DNA of 64,000 nucleotides, from positions 62,001-126,000 of the forward strand of contig BCKQ01000015.1 of the NCBI GenBank assembly GCA_001600695.1, read 5' to 3'. Numbering within the stretch: the first letter of the stretch is position 1; each line of letters begins with the position of its first letter. A program made the position numbers and the translations under genes. The notes under the pieces are model-generated. The model was not told the origin of the DNA, did no database searches, and was given only the letters and a program-made list of their open reading frames with translations. This document shows, piece by piece, positions 23,901 through 33,163 of this stretch. This DNA comes from Ascoidea asiatica. Its lineage: Eukaryota; Ascomycota; Saccharomycetes; Ascoideales; Ascoideaceae.

Positions 23901-26900
23901 CTTACAGTATTATTTCGGGTCAAAGACTGTGCACTTGAATCTATTATTTCGGAAGAAGTATCATTGAAAAAAGAAAAGTCTTCGAAAAGAGTATCTAAAG
24001 TACTCTCATTTATCGGAGGAGGAAGTTCCGGAATAGAAAATGTAGGCTTTATAACTTCGAAAGATTTTAAGTAAAAATCATCTCTATTTTGAGGCGAAAT
24101 AATAAAAGGGACCCGATGAAAAGGAGCATCGTGATTAGTCAAATGTTCTTGCTGAAGTCGGTGTTGATTCTTGAAATCTCTTTTTAAACCAAAATTTGAT
24201 AAATTGACAGAAGTTTTCAAACCTCCAAATATTTTTGATTTATTATTGTTATCGATTACATCTGCAGTTACTGATTTTATCTTAACATCTACCCTTGAAC
24301 TAAATCGATCATTTGAGAAATCATTTAACTTAACAGATATTGGCTTCAATAATATTGAAAAAGCTGACGTTTGTAACTCATCTGTTAATTTTATGGAAAT
24401 CAAAGGACATGAATAAGAAAATATAGTAGCATCATTGATTACAGGAATTGGCAAAAGAGAAGAATTCTCTAGATCGTTATAACCATAAGCTATTTTAGAT
24501 ATTGAATCGATTAACGAGGCCAAAAAACTTGCTTTCGAATTTATTAAAACCTCACCATTAGTAATATTCCATTTACAAAGATAAGTTGGCTCAGTAGGAG
24601 GTAAGCCAAACATTCTATGACCATGAATTATTAAAGAATCAATGAACATATCCGGCCTTTTCAGAAAATTAAGATTCTTGCTTAAGTTTAAAGCTAAATC
24701 ATCATCAAATAACTCTTGTGTTTTTATATCATTGATTAGCCTTCCATTGAGCGGAGTAATATCGCATTGTAAATCCATATAATAATTTGTAAATCTAATA
24801 TCAATATCAAATGTGGGCAAATTTAAAGCAATATGTGAGTCACAATCGTATAAATTTACCGGTAAAATTAAACAACCATTATCAATGGAATATGAGAATA
24901 GAACATCAATTTGATTCTCTACTCGCTGTTGTGAATAAGCCCTTTTAGATTTCAATGTGGTATTAGTAGGAGAAAAATCCAGATTCTCCAGTGAACTATC
25001 TTTATTATTAATATTATCTGAATCTTTATTATTTCTATTTAAGTTTTTAGTTGATTCTGTATATTCTTCTAAAGTTTTAAAGTGAATGTTTTCACCGAAA
25101 TAATTTTCCATTATCATTAAAATGTGTTTAATGAAAAAACCATAAGCAATGAAAGTAACATTTTTTGAGTCACAGTTGATTACAATTGAATCAACATTAT
25201 CATCATTTATTAAGGAATTATATGTATATGAACCGTTGATTTTTAAATCGTATGCTTTAGCACATTTATTAGTTTTTTTGCTTAGATTTGAATTGGTTTG
25301 ATTCTTATTTGAATTTTCAGAGGGATAGTTTTTTGAATCATTGTTTTCGTAGAAAAAGCTATTTAGAGTATGCCAAGAAGGAGGATGTATTTTCATTGTA
25401 AATAAAGGGGAAGTGATATTGAATTTGATTTCATTTGATTTAATATATATTTGATTGAATGGCAAATCCAATTTGATATTTAAAGAATTTCCATTAAAAG
25501 ATAAATATAGATTTTCATCAAAATTTATTGGATTATTGATTATATTTTTCTCATTTATATTTAAGAGAATTTTGAAATTATCAATTAATTGCCAGTTTAA
25601 TTTATATATATATGGTCTGAATAAATTATAAGTTGAAATAATTTCATTATTGTAGTTTGGATCATTTTTCGGCAAATGAAATTCTGAAAAATCATTAATT
25701 AAATCTGTGAATAGATTAACATGATCTCTTAATAAAAAGGTTATTAAATTTTTAGTTATGATATTAAAATTCCATGTCACTTGATTATTCCACTTTAAGG
25801 GATAATTTATTAATATATTTACAATTGATTCATTACAATTGAATAAAATATCATGATTTAACGAAGATTTTATTATTAATTTTTTTAGAATTAAATCAAT
25901 TTTTGTATTAAAACCGTGTTCAAAAGAAACTAAATCTGATCTTATATCAATCGAGGAATCTTTAAGGAAGCTAAATTCTAGCCAAGGAAAAGGTTTATTA
26001 TAATTTTTATTTTTCTCATTATCGTTATTTTTTTCATTATTATCATCATTGTTTTTATTACCATTACTAACAGTACTATTAACATTATCATCATTTTCAT
26101 AAATACTATTTTTCCCATCTTGATTATTATTACTAACACTTTGATTTAAAAATTGGTCTTTTGAAATCTCTTTAAAAGGAATTCGCAAAATTGTATTATT
26201 ATCAATAAAATTAATTTTTATATTGAATTTAGTAAAAATTCTTTTTTTTAAATCACAAAATTGATTACTCAAATTTTTATAATTTAAATTTGTGGGCATA
26301 AAAAAGTTGTATAATTGAATTTTTTTTTTATTATTCCAAGGACCAAAATAAAAAATCGAGTTTGATAAATTTATTATAAAGCCATAGTCTAAAGGAGGAT
26401 TATTTGACATTGAATCTTTTTTTGGAATATTATAAAGATATTGCAAATTACACATAGAAGATTCTAAAATAGTACTATAAGCAGCATATTCCAATGTATT
26501 ACTATTATTATTATTATTATTATTTACATTATTATTTATATTATTATTTATATCAAATTTTATATTCAAAGGCTTATTTATGGGATTTATAGGAGAATGA
26601 ATATTACCCGAAGTGTAATTTGAATGATTAATTGATGAACTATTGGTAGAAGAGTTAGAATTAAATGTTGAAGTAAATGGAAAATAAGAGTTTGAAGAGT
26701 TCAAAGAATTTAATGAATTTAATGAAGATAAAGAAGCATTATTTAATATATATTTATAATTTATATTGAAATTTTTAAAATAATTATTATATTGAGGTAA
26801 ACCATTCCAAGAGTTTTCTTTTGACGAATTATTGTTACTACTAAAATTATTTTTATTTTTATTTTTATTTTTATGACTTTTTGTTGATAAATTTAGGAAA

Positions 26901-27889
26901 GACCATATTTTTTTATATTTTTTATATTTTTCATATTTTTTATTTTTATTAATATCATTATCAAAATGCTTCATATTATCATTAATATTGTGATTATTGT
27001 TGTTATTATTTGTTTGATTATAATTTAGATCAGGATTTAGATTAGGATTTAGATTAGGATTTTGATTAGGAGAAGAAGGAATCATTACTGGAATTGAGTT
27101 TTTTGAATTATAAATATCATTTATATTTACATTATTTTTTAGATTTTTATAATAAATTATATTGTCTTTTAAATTGATTTTTAGTTTATAAATGTTTAGA
27201 TTTATTAATTGATTATACAAATCTAAATTATTATTACTCAATTTCAATAAATTTATTGAACCATTTAAATTGTTAAAAGAAGCTAATAGTATTGAAGGTA
27301 ATAAATCATTTCCAATTATTATTGAACCTCTTTTAATTGAAAGATGTAAAGGAAATAACCTTTGTAAGTAAACTAAGAGATTATAATTATAAGCATAGTC
27401 TTGATTATTATTATTGTTATTATCACTGTTATTATTATCACTATCGTTACTATTATTGTTTTTATTATTATTGGTAATATTATTTTGTAAATCTTTATAT
27501 AAAGAATCATATAAAGAAGATCTATTATAAATAAATAATTCAAACCCAATAATTGAAATATTAATTTTATCAAATTTTTTATAATTAAAATTCAAATTTA
27601 AAATAGAATTTAAAAAATTCCAGTTGACTTTTAATAAATTTATAATTAAAATATAATCATTATTTATGATTATTAGATTTTTAATAAATAAATTTCCAGT
27701 TAAAAAAGATAATCTAATTGATTGAAAGTTTACAGTGAAAGTTGATTTCAATAAAATTTTAAATATAAAATTCAAAAAAAAGCATAAAATTAAAGCAAAA
27801 AATCTGTTAAAGAAGAAAAAAACAGATAGAGATATTAAAACAATTAATATCCAAAGAACTAAAAAAACCCAGGAATATTTGGGACTCAT
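17984..27889 (-). CDS. CSF1: Csf1, bridge-like lipid transfer protein (BLTP1/Tweek family)
   Basis: 3301 residues in one uninterrupted frame (yeast Csf1 is 2958). Csf1 is an ER-anchored rod with a hydrophobic groove that moves phospholipids at contact sites; loss causes cold-sensitive fermentation and GPI-anchor synthesis defects in yeast. An N-terminal membrane helix (about 5-30) is followed by the conserved start of the groove (FFNRFFALILCFFLNFI; a segment ending FELFIYNRSS). Further matches include YIYKLNWQLIDNFKILLNI, ILMIMENYFGENIHFKTLEE and the C-terminal PLEWFGLNRQKFPGLAHQF. Asn-rich inserts occupy about residues 135-480 and 620-660. FMP27/Hobbit is a related giant, but the N and C termini fit Csf1. 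Confidence 0.92.
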   Translation of the reverse strand: MSPKYSWVFLVLWILIVLISLSVFFFFNRFFALILCFFLNFIFKILLKSTFTVNFQSIRLSFLTGNLFIKNLIIINNDYILIINLLKVNWNFLNSILNLNFNYKKFDKINISIIGFELFIYNRSSLYDSLYKDLQNNITNNNKNNNSNDSDNNNSDNNNNNNQDYAYNYNLLVYLQRLFPLHLSIKRGSIIIGNDLLPSILLASFNNLNGSINLLKLSNNNLDLYNQLINLNIYKLKINLKDNIIYYKNLKNNVNINDIYNSKNSIPVMIPSSPNQNPNLNPNLNPDLNYNQTNNNNNNHNINDNMKHFDNDINKNKKYEKYKKYKKIWSFLNLSTKSHKNKNKNKNNFSSNNNSSKENSWNGLPQYNNYFKNFNINYKYILNNASLSSLNSLNSLNSSNSYFPFTSTFNSNSSTNSSSINHSNYTSGNIHSPINPINKPLNIKFDINNNINNNVNNNNNNNSNTLEYAAYSTILESSMCNLQYLYNIPKKDSMSNNPPLDYGFIINLSNSIFYFGPWNNKKKIQLYNFFMPTNLNYKNLSNQFCDLKKRIFTKFNIKINFIDNNTILRIPFKEISKDQFLNQSVSNNNQDGKNSIYENDDNVNSTVSNGNKNNDDNNEKNNDNEKNKNYNKPFPWLEFSFLKDSSIDIRSDLVSFEHGFNTKIDLILKKLIIKSSLNHDILFNCNESIVNILINYPLKWNNQVTWNFNIITKNLITFLLRDHVNLFTDLINDFSEFHLPKNDPNYNNEIISTYNLFRPYIYKLNWQLIDNFKILLNINEKNIINNPINFDENLYLSFNGNSLNIKLDLPFNQIYIKSNEIKFNITSPLFTMKIHPPSWHTLNSFFYENNDSKNYPSENSNKNQTNSNLSKKTNKCAKAYDLKINGSYTYNSLINDDNVDSIVINCDSKNVTFIAYGFFIKHILMIMENYFGENIHFKTLEEYTESTKNLNRNNKDSDNINNKDSSLENLDFSPTNTTLKSKRAYSQQRVENQIDVLFSYSIDNGCLILPVNLYDCDSHIALNLPTFDIDIRFTNYYMDLQCDITPLNGRLINDIKTQELFDDDLALNLSKNLNFLKRPDMFIDSLIIHGHRMFGLPPTEPTYLCKWNITNGEVLINSKASFLASLIDSISKIAYGYNDLENSSLLPIPVINDATIFSYSCPLISIKLTDELQTSAFSILLKPISVKLNDFSNDRFSSRVDVKIKSVTADVIDNNNKSKIFGGLKTSVNLSNFGLKRDFKNQHRLQQEHLTNHDAPFHRVPFIISPQNRDDFYLKSFEVIKPTFSIPELPPPINESTLDTLFEDFSFFNDTSSEIIDSSAQSLTRNNTVSDASETTKSSVDNHPRQKNPFSYLPDSSLALDEVNSSKDSFLEAEMSVDPSQVESILSPQIAKGNTKYESDSLVLELTTLDFFFSSKAVLLLSSILECFLDFSVNSIMDKLQINAISDLEEFLNCNSNKMFLRVLIRSSNIRFGDFEDFSLDAIFGDENLSSLIDFPYIEMKIVNVSSAIEIVTNFDRSIADINEINKTKNISLATQAKGVWTSLIRTESHNPETVAGLSFIGVEAWYSDLGEKDDVGSLHVDDFNLMTDSELLPWIAQYFEDLSRSLFLITESFSRVMNNHRKSDIELLYKISKGSTEHEVHHDPAVLTKPMFITRLSKTHIRNNDSWRFVTRLRHVLMNLPQSWFEETSECLKSCKWEAPANSLSYVLDVFSHWRSWEDFQIADSHIIKSVYNGISTATKKHKKFEVVISSILYRLISPVEENFLAINCLNCEIFNEKAEYEGLQKKNTLFPSLINDFKITLNIFSLSSKITPLALCFLTLLNGHNSSYDSSSSKSTNFNSSLTLKESNLYKNSFVYHFVMFLESIELNIMIDETSYSLKLLDFSFAGLVLAHSIQSICSSNLNLDVASMCIKALLKNEFAGSYRLEGLSSKVVLSDSISTGLKVVQLDLKKSDFIFNKGTDFYVDFIQTIQNNEAEVISSFIKKYRQSKSEKHQPREHEETSFQCYFDLLINSKWIIKISIEQILWDIKLVSPLRFTGCILDVSSMLYFVNTILVIDIFVGQNTQKIYHNDTNDISNNFSMVEISHDFFSVISKSKFSKITEFENSISTINIKCGTVNINISELFRFIEILISNIGLIQGNFKMIKKLISLIGKLENGLSDTNPNNNSKEVSVILEKLKYKADLSFESIEFVTNINETKAKMQISKVHSHCLNFLPVHDSNSNINSYGDVYISVVDIFIFDPIIPIDMSKLLSFNLAIQVKNLDTKSFDNRHLEMMSHFFRVCLNPFILVTILEISDTLSYIFENYSSEKFKSPSPSTPSSQEFDLGNSIATLFGFHSIHILINQVCLGWAFDKSGSGENSVKGLIAGCSEVFTVLERNVGRLTIKNGYLAEAFGSSSENYYHHINDSLPMNCSLLPTIQISYLVKKGKGRIRDIEMEVKGEELDIKCYSYSVSLIIQALLGSIVLTQNIKSKRIPQRSSDSKKSVQESGFDLYSLGFGSIDCRMSFDGAQVEIVKSVQGLTKVNNNSSFVLHSPKVQFEIFYQSKAANIIQSLIFETTIFPSDNKLDAKCVPILLDMWLGFKEMMKDLEPVSDGVEQKHIPESTDESKSPSINLIRIFRDFNFQAAFYIQPQKFSLSCEPTAKVKAIVASKNIIVKANNICKGKTTDMVTISLLLAGISTSLQHIYSRETSGSVEVNEILINFILSGEESMKMAASFLINDVSSYVNLKQFQDIDMFRDIWFPSEFYSDNDSTVGSFGLREDEEETTVIEALATKLQEASSTKAVPWSFTLILQNTKLVLDIGQSLGIATLSLDRLWLTSKKAKKWGQNMTFGLDNIDLICEGRLEGNVLLKNLRLNSVISWTESSKIPLMLVSISLKKLQIKTSFDYHCFFIASIDDFAVNLFNQKDVDGFFHDRLVAMSNCFSINIYLTSLSASNFFDIYSTFSRISEDKKTSYNDILSDKSFNAPSELSKMNHFRDQISRVMNRLKTELDVTLHKVVIQIYPSSLTDSQVLIFNPGEISAKYSRDEKKKEDIEHVLYELDEIDSTALSSYTSIMQSNLSLILRDFHVKLSTFKEQISEEEFNQVSVDQFIENSLKAIGGGIFIFPSLNVSMSTFDNTLLSNRVYYYFDSSFGGKVDIRWNLRYINFIREMWMAHERAWIARTSKSFVEENEKKVSNKTSSNNNEVIEENGYSNNNKNDVNDKFLKDNRDDFTNNPEIHPKIKDVKLNSKYIYIPIHPAHIEAPQIKELGDATPPLEWFGLNRQKFPGLAHQFVMISLNKIVEQVEIEYAKILGKI

Positions 27890-28264
27890 TACTCATTGTT
27901 TAAATTCTTTGAAAGAATAAGAGATTGAGTATCAGTTGATCCTGTTAATTGATAATTATTAATTGATTGATGCTTATATTTGATTGATTAGTCTTTATTT
28001 TATATCTTATATTATTATTTATTGTTTATTGTTTTCTTTATCTTTATTTTTATTTTCATTATTTACTTGATTATTATTTTTTATCAATTAATTGTAACAG
28101 CGTTAATGTCAATGTTCACTGCAATCAGTCAATCATTAAATTAAATTATCTGTTTACAAATATCTCGGATACGGATTTATAAAATCCAGGGTGGATTTGA
28201 ATTCCAGAAAAAAGAAAATCCACAAAGCTGGTCTCTTCTTCTTTGAATTTTAAATTTTTACCAC

Positions 28265-28370
28265 TTGAATGGTACGGCACCATCCTAGTGGTTAAGACAG
28301 ATTTGTTCAAGGGTTGTGGATCTCAAGAAGTAGATCAGGATGTCGTAACCCGAGGTATGGTACTATTCAG
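28265..28370 (+). ncRNA. Candidate structured RNA upstream of ERG6 3' end
   Basis: In an AT-rich gap, a GC-richer 106-base segment folds by eye into nested helices. An outer 11-pair stem contains GAATGGTAC (28267-28275) with GTACTATTC (28360-28368). Inside are CATCCT (28281-28286) with AGGATG (28337-28342) and GATCT (28319-28323) with AGATC (28332-28336). GGGTT (28311-28315) could also pair with AACCC (28347-28351) as a pseudoknot. An A-box-like TAGTGGTTAAG is present but no proper B box, so it is not a normal tRNA. Family unknown, and chance pairing not excluded. The rest of 27890-28514 shows nothing. Confidence 0.25.
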
Positions 28371-28514
28371 TTAGATAACTCGATAATAAATAAACTGTCA
28401 TTATTATTACTACACAGTAATGGATAAGACGAATAATAAATAGATAAAATAAATATATAAATAAATAAAGAAGAGAATATTGAACTAAATAAAGGTATGT
28501 GAATATTTCTTTTG

Positions 28515-29660
28515 TTATTTTGAGACTGGAGTTGAAGATTCTGGTTTTTTAGCGATGTAAAGCATCATTGGAGTAAACAATTTTTGTTTACCTCCTTCTA
28601 CTAAATTGACTGCAGCTTCTTCTAAAGCATCAGCTACTTTAACAGATCCTTTTGGTACTAAATGTAATTTCTCAAGACAAGATAATGAATTAGTTGTGAT
28701 TGTTCTACCAAGATTTGAAGTTCTAAGCCATGTTAATAAATCATTGAAATTTTGAACATATTTCCAATCACCAGCTAAAGGATAATACCATGGAGTTTCA
28801 TCTTCATTATCTGCTAAATCATCTTGATGAATTATCTCAAATCCAACAGATTTAAGAGCTTCTTCTGCTACACTTCTTGAATACATTTTTGGTATACCAT
28901 CTCCTAATTCAATACCATAACAAATTTTTCTATGTTCTTCATTTTCTGGATTATATTTATCTGTCATTACCCATTCATAAACACCAAATACACCGCCTGG
29001 TTTTAAAACTTTATAAATTTCACTATATACTCCATCTAATTTTGGAGCATGAACAGTTGCTTCAATTGCATAAACTGCATCAAAAGATTCTTCGGGAAAT
29101 TCCATTTTCATAAAATCACCTTTAACATAAGTTAATTTATCTTGTAAATTATTTCTTTTTGCATAATTATTAGCTCTTTCAATTTGATAATCATTATTAT
29201 TTAAACCAATAATTCTACAATCTGTAAATTTTTGAATTTCTCTGGATGGACCACCAACACCACAACCAACATCTAAAACGGTGAAACCTTTTTGAATACC
29301 CATTTTATAAGCTAAATAATCTTCATGTCTATGAATTGCATGTTTAAAAGTATCATATTTATAAAATCTACAAAAATGAAAAGATGAACCCCAACCATAT
29401 TCATAAAAATCAGTTACTAAATTATAATAATTATTTGTTCCAGTTGTATAATCTTCTAATCTTCTATCTTCAGCTTCTTTGTCTGTTTTACCATCCCAAT
29501 GTCTAAAATATCCTTCAATTGCAACTTCTTGAGCAGATTTGTTTTTCTTAAATAAAGCTGTTAAACCAGTTTTTTGAACTGAATCTTTATGATAAGATTC
29601 CGAAAATTGTTTATCTTGTAATTTACTTTGAGTTGATTGATTTTCTGTTGAAGAAGACAT
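28515..29660 (-). CDS. ERG6: Sterol 24-C-methyltransferase
   Basis: 381 residues, matching yeast Erg6 (383). It methylates zymosterol at C-24 with S-adenosylmethionine to give fecosterol, a fungus-specific step of ergosterol synthesis at the ER and lipid droplets. Visible motifs: the sterol-binding segment [23 protein letters not shown] motif [17 protein letters not shown], the [20 protein letters not shown] region, and the C-terminal SMT domain. The ATG at 29660 gives the usual polar N terminus. An Upc2-type element and an E-box lie upstream. Confidence 0.97.
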   Translation of the reverse strand: MSSSTENQSTQSKLQDKQFSESYHKDSVQKTGLTALFKKNKSAQEVAIEGYFRHWDGKTDKEAEDRRLEDYTTGTNNYYNLVTDFYEYGWGSSFHFCRFYKYDTFKHAIHRHEDYLAYKMGIQKGFTVLDVGCGVGGPSREIQKFTDCRIIGLNNNDYQIERANNYAKRNNLQDKLTYVKGDFMKMEFPEESFDAVYAIEATVHAPKLDGVYSEIYKVLKPGGVFGVYEWVMTDKYNPENEEHRKICYGIELGDGIPKMYSRSVAEEALKSVGFEIIHQDDLADNEDETPWYYPLAGDWKYVQNFNDLLTWLRTSNLGRTITTNSLSCLEKLHLVPKGSVKVADALEEAAVNLVEGGKQKLFTPMMLYIAKKPESSTPVSK

Positions 29661-30093
29661 TATTAATAATAATTTATTGTTGAATTTTGAATTGAAATGA
29701 AAAATGTCTTAAAGTTAGAATATATATAAAATTTAATTAGAATAGGAACTAGAATGTGAAAATATAAAAGAAGAAAACAAAAATTATAAATAATTAGATA
29801 ATAGTTTTTTTTATAAAAAAAGAAAAAGCAAGAAGAATAATATAAGTATAAATATAATTAAGTCTGAAAGAATGAGATTAAATGAAAGTTGATGAATGGA
29901 TAAAGACAAAGTGAAATATTGATAAAGAATAAAAGATAAATGAAATGATAAAAGACAAGAAAAATGAAAAATCACCAATAGAAGCTGTTTACTTACGTTT
30001 TTGGAATATTTCACTGAATATTTCCTGTTTTAGCCACTTCCGACCACATTTTATTAGCTTCGACCAGTGTCGAGATGTTTTTTATCGTAACTT

Positions 30094-30101
30094 CTAAACG
30101 A
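30094..30101 (-). promoter_or_regulatory. Sterol response element-like site upstream of ERG6
   Basis: CTAAACGA on the plus strand reads TCGTTTAG on the minus strand, matching the TCGTTYAG form of the Upc2/Ecm22 sterol response element. It is about 430 bases upstream of the ERG6 ATG. A related AAACGAG lies about 120 bases further away. Motif match only. Confidence 0.35.
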
Positions 30102-30338
30102 ATTACTGTAGAAATCTATTTAGTCAAAACGGGAACGACAATTTCTGCTTCTCGGAACGACAAAGAAACGAGACAATCCCCAAAAAGCACCGATAAACGA
30201 CGCACGCTCTACTCAAACGAGACACCGTTTAATAAAACGACACGCAAGTAACAAACAAGCCACAGAAAAGTTCAGACAATGGGCTGATAAACATTTCTAA
30301 ATTACGTAATCATATCCATATAAATGGATTTTGTGAGG

Positions 30339-30344
30339 CACGTG
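30339..30344. promoter_or_regulatory. E-box CACGTG between ERG6 and VMA21
   Basis: CACGTG palindrome about 680 bases upstream of ERG6, 30 bases from a TTACGTAA palindrome (30302-30309). It would suit a bHLH factor such as Cbf1 or a Tye7/SREBP-like regulator; which one cannot be told. The rest of 29661-30737 is AT-rich, with a GC-richer patch at about 30050-30290. Confidence 0.3.
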
Positions 30345-30737
30345 TAATAGGATGAGGGAAGTTAGGACACTTTCTATGACATTTTGTTCATGTATGTTAG
30401 AGGTAAATTATTTTAAGTTCTATTTTTTTTATCTTTGATAAATTATAAGAATGTTGTTTAAAAAAAAAAGAGTTGATATTATTAAGATATTAGAGCATAA
30501 TAGCCAATGACCAACAAGAAGAGAAATTCTAAATAAGAAATGAAATGAAAATAAGAATAATGTGAAAAACTTAATGCAAAAACCAGTAAAAAATGAAACG
30601 ATAAATAATTGAAATAATTGAAATAAATGAAATAAAAGTAGAAATGAAGCAATGAAATGAAGAAATAAAATAAAATAACTAAATGATATAGGCGATTTAA
30701 AACTTATAAATAACGATTAAAGACTAGTGATTAATGA

Positions 30738-31100
30738 TTAATCAAATCGGGAGCCATAAGTGTCATAAGATATTGTTGAATCATTAAAAGAATCATAATC
30801 TTCATCAATTTTTGATACATCATCAGTAAAGGCTATAATTATATAAGAAATTAAAATGAAGTTAGCCATTAAAGCAGATAAACCACCAGATATTAAGTCA
30901 TTATCAGAAAAATATGATCTTATTATTAAAAAAGTTGTTAATGGTAAAATTACCATTGCAGCTGTGAAAAATGTAAATTTTCTTAAAACATTCCTGAATG
31001 AAAAAAATAGATTTTATTTTGTTAGTATATAATTGATATTATTATATTATATTATTATATGTTGTAAAAATTTAACTTACATTGGTATGACGAGACCCAT
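30738..31100 (-). CDS. VMA21: V-ATPase assembly factor Vma21, two exons
   Basis: Exon 1 is complement(31081..31100) and exon 2 is complement(30738..30993). The intron 30994-31080 (87 bases) has donor GTAAGT, branch site TACTAAC (complement of 31021-31027) and acceptor TTCAG. The spliced 91-residue protein starts MGLVIPMNVLRKFTFFTAAM and continues VILPLTTFLIIRSYF and LISGGLSALMANFILISYII. It aligns along its length with yeast Vma21 (77 residues), the ER membrane protein that assembles the V0 sector. Two membrane helices are clear. The C terminus (DTYGSRFD) lacks the dilysine KKED retrieval signal of the S. cerevisiae protein. Without splicing only a 72-residue fragment is seen. Confidence 0.9.
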
Positions 31101-31102
31101 TA

Positions 31103-31104
31103 TA

Positions 31105-31136
<32 letters not shown>

Positions 31137-31140
31137 TATT
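31103..31140 (+). repeat. (GATT)n repeat in VMA21 5' leader
   Basis: About seven GATT units followed by TTTA/TTAT units directly upstream of the VMA21 start codon. Simple-sequence DNA. Confidence 0.85.
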
Positions 31141-31744
31141 TATTTATTAATAAGTTGATGAGTAGATGAATTAAATTAAATTGAAATATATCAAGATATT
31201 TATATGAAAAGACCAAGTATCTTTTAGTTAATATGTTGATTGTTTATTTGTTGACTAATATATTTGTTTATGATGAATAGAATATTAAAAGAAGCGTAAA
31301 GAGTTGAAAAATAAATTTAGTAAAAGTAGAAAGAGTAAAACAAGTGGGTAGTAATTGTGTGTGATAATTGAGCTATTTTAAATAACAAATAATAAGTCAA
31401 ATATATTTTATGGAATAAAGAGTTTATGATTAATTGTTATTTACAGTAGTTATATAAAATAAGATTAACTGACCTGTCATGATAAATTATTATTAAAAGG
31501 ATTAAAAAGAATTCATGAGTATTAGCTTGTATTTAAAAGCTTTTAAAAGATTTAAAAAGATTTAAAAGTCTTCAAATTGTTTATGTTTAATATGTTTGAT
31601 TTGATTAGTTTATTAATATGGTATTTTGTTTAAAATAATAGATACTGATACTGAGTATTTAAAGGATATTTTTAATATTTGTTAATATTTTTATACATAT
31701 CTTCTTTTTTAAAAAGAGTAACTAAAATTGGTACTATTTACAGT

Positions 31745-31990
31745 ATCATATGCCAATGAAAAGCAGTGGTGGCTCCGGTGTTACTGCTCCAGGGATAGTG
31801 CAACCCTGATTAAAATGGGAAATAAATATCTTTCCAGAGACTCGCACGCTGGCTTCAGTACTGGTTTGCTGTATTCTCAGCATGGCCTCTGTGGGCTGTT
31901 GCCCTGTTTTCCCGGATCCGAGCAGCTTTTGAGTGCACTGCTCTATTCATTAAAGTTAACTTCCCTCTTCGATTGAAGCTGGTTGAGAAA
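31745..31990. ncRNA. Candidate structured non-coding RNA (hairpin-rich GC patch)
   Basis: About 240 bases clearly richer in GC than the flanks, with a series of perfect small hairpins: AGCAGT/ACTGCT (31762-31788), CAGGG/CCCTG (31790-31808), TGGGAAA/TTTCCA with a bulge (31816-31836), GGGC-TGTT-GCCC (31893-31904), GAGCAG/CTGCTC (31920-31943) and CTTC-GATT-GAAG (about 31968-31979). Five or six successive stems suggest an RNA gene such as an H/ACA-like snoRNA or another snRNA, yet I find no U1-U6, SRP or RNase P signature. The strand is unknown. The 82-residue ORF here begins with TTG and is not convincing as a gene. Confidence 0.35.
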
Positions 31991-33163
31991 AGGCCTAATT
32001 TAATTATTTAACAGAAACTGATCAGAATTAAAGGAAGCTTGGACCGAGTCGAAAAAGCAGTTCATGATGGAACACAATTCTCTTAGTTACCAACTCAACT
32101 TATTCTTCAACTTGCGATTAAATTGTATAAAAGTTTCTGAAGGGAATCAAAACTGCTATCACTTAAAGTCTGACTAGTATACTCTTACAATTCTCTTCTA
32201 CTCTTACCAGAGCGATAAATCTAACTTTCCAGGAAACAGTCATAATCAAATCCATACTTTTGGTCTTTGGAATCTTAGGTTTCGAGAAAACCTTTACTCT
32301 TTTGGATTAAACCAATTGGGTAATGCCTAAAAGGGAAACCCAAAAAAAAAGCATTTCGGCAAAACGCGCTTGGCGGTAAGGAAAAAGCGGTCCCGCATGT
32401 TGATGTTAAGAATTCAAAAAACAATTGGTTCAACTGAATGATGCGTGGTACAAGTTCTGCGGAGAAAGTTCTGTGGCGTTTGTTTTGCGTGCTGCATTCT
32501 GATTCCCCGTTTCCCGTTCCGAGTTCTGCAGTGTGTGTTTCGCGGGTTGCCTTCATTATGTAATCCGCCGTGCACTTTTGCGCGGCACTTCGATTAACAT
32601 TCATTTTAGTGTGTATTTATGAATGTGGAACAACGAGGGTGAAATAAGTCAAGTAAAATGAAACTGAGTGAAATGGAGTAAAATAGACCGTGCAGTAATA
32701 AAAGTATTACTAAATAATCAAATAATCCATTTTGAAATATTACTTTATTATGAAATATATGGTAAACAATCTATTAACTTCTTAAATATATCTATTCATA
32801 TTTATAATCCTAATCATATTCATATTCATATTCATATTCATATTCATATCCTTAACTATCCTTATTCAAATCCATATCCAAATCCACAATCTTTATATCA
32901 ATCAGTGTTCAACTAATTAAATATTGAAATTATCCAGCTATCAGGAAACTGATATATTTTACCAAATTTAAATCTTTACAAATAATATTATAATTGAAAG
33001 TGAATAAATATAATGCTTTTGAGTTATTAATTAACAAAACATAAAAAAATTTAAAAAGTAGAAAATTAGAAAATTTAAAAAAAAAGAAAAGACTTTTTTT
33101 TTGGTTTGTTTATTTCTTTATCTATTTTCTTTATCAATTAATATATAAGTTCTTCTTATCAAA
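31991..33163. other. Intergenic region upstream of GPR1
   Basis: About 1.2 kb. It holds a second GC-richer patch at about 32330-32600, with no recognisable gene, and a 6-bp tandem repeat at 32815-32850. Large upstream regions fit a regulated receptor gene, but I see no specific site I would assert. Confidence 0.45.
32815..32850 (+). repeat. (CATATT)6 tandem repeat
   Basis: Six copies of a 6-bp unit, the last ending CATATC, about 310 bases before the GPR1 ATG. Confidence 0.85.

Noticed and set aside
17984-27889. Assignment as FMP27/Hobbit
   Set aside because: The N-terminal start and the C-terminal PLEWFGLNRQKFPG segment fit Csf1; both families are large lipid-transfer rods.
31728-31976. 82-codon ORF over the hairpin-rich patch
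   Set aside because: It starts with TTG and has no recognisable protein features; the hairpins explain the sequence better.
32275-32604. 109-codon minus-strand ORF upstream of GPR1
   Set aside because: No domain or codon bias like the real genes; GC-richer promoter DNA is the simpler reading.
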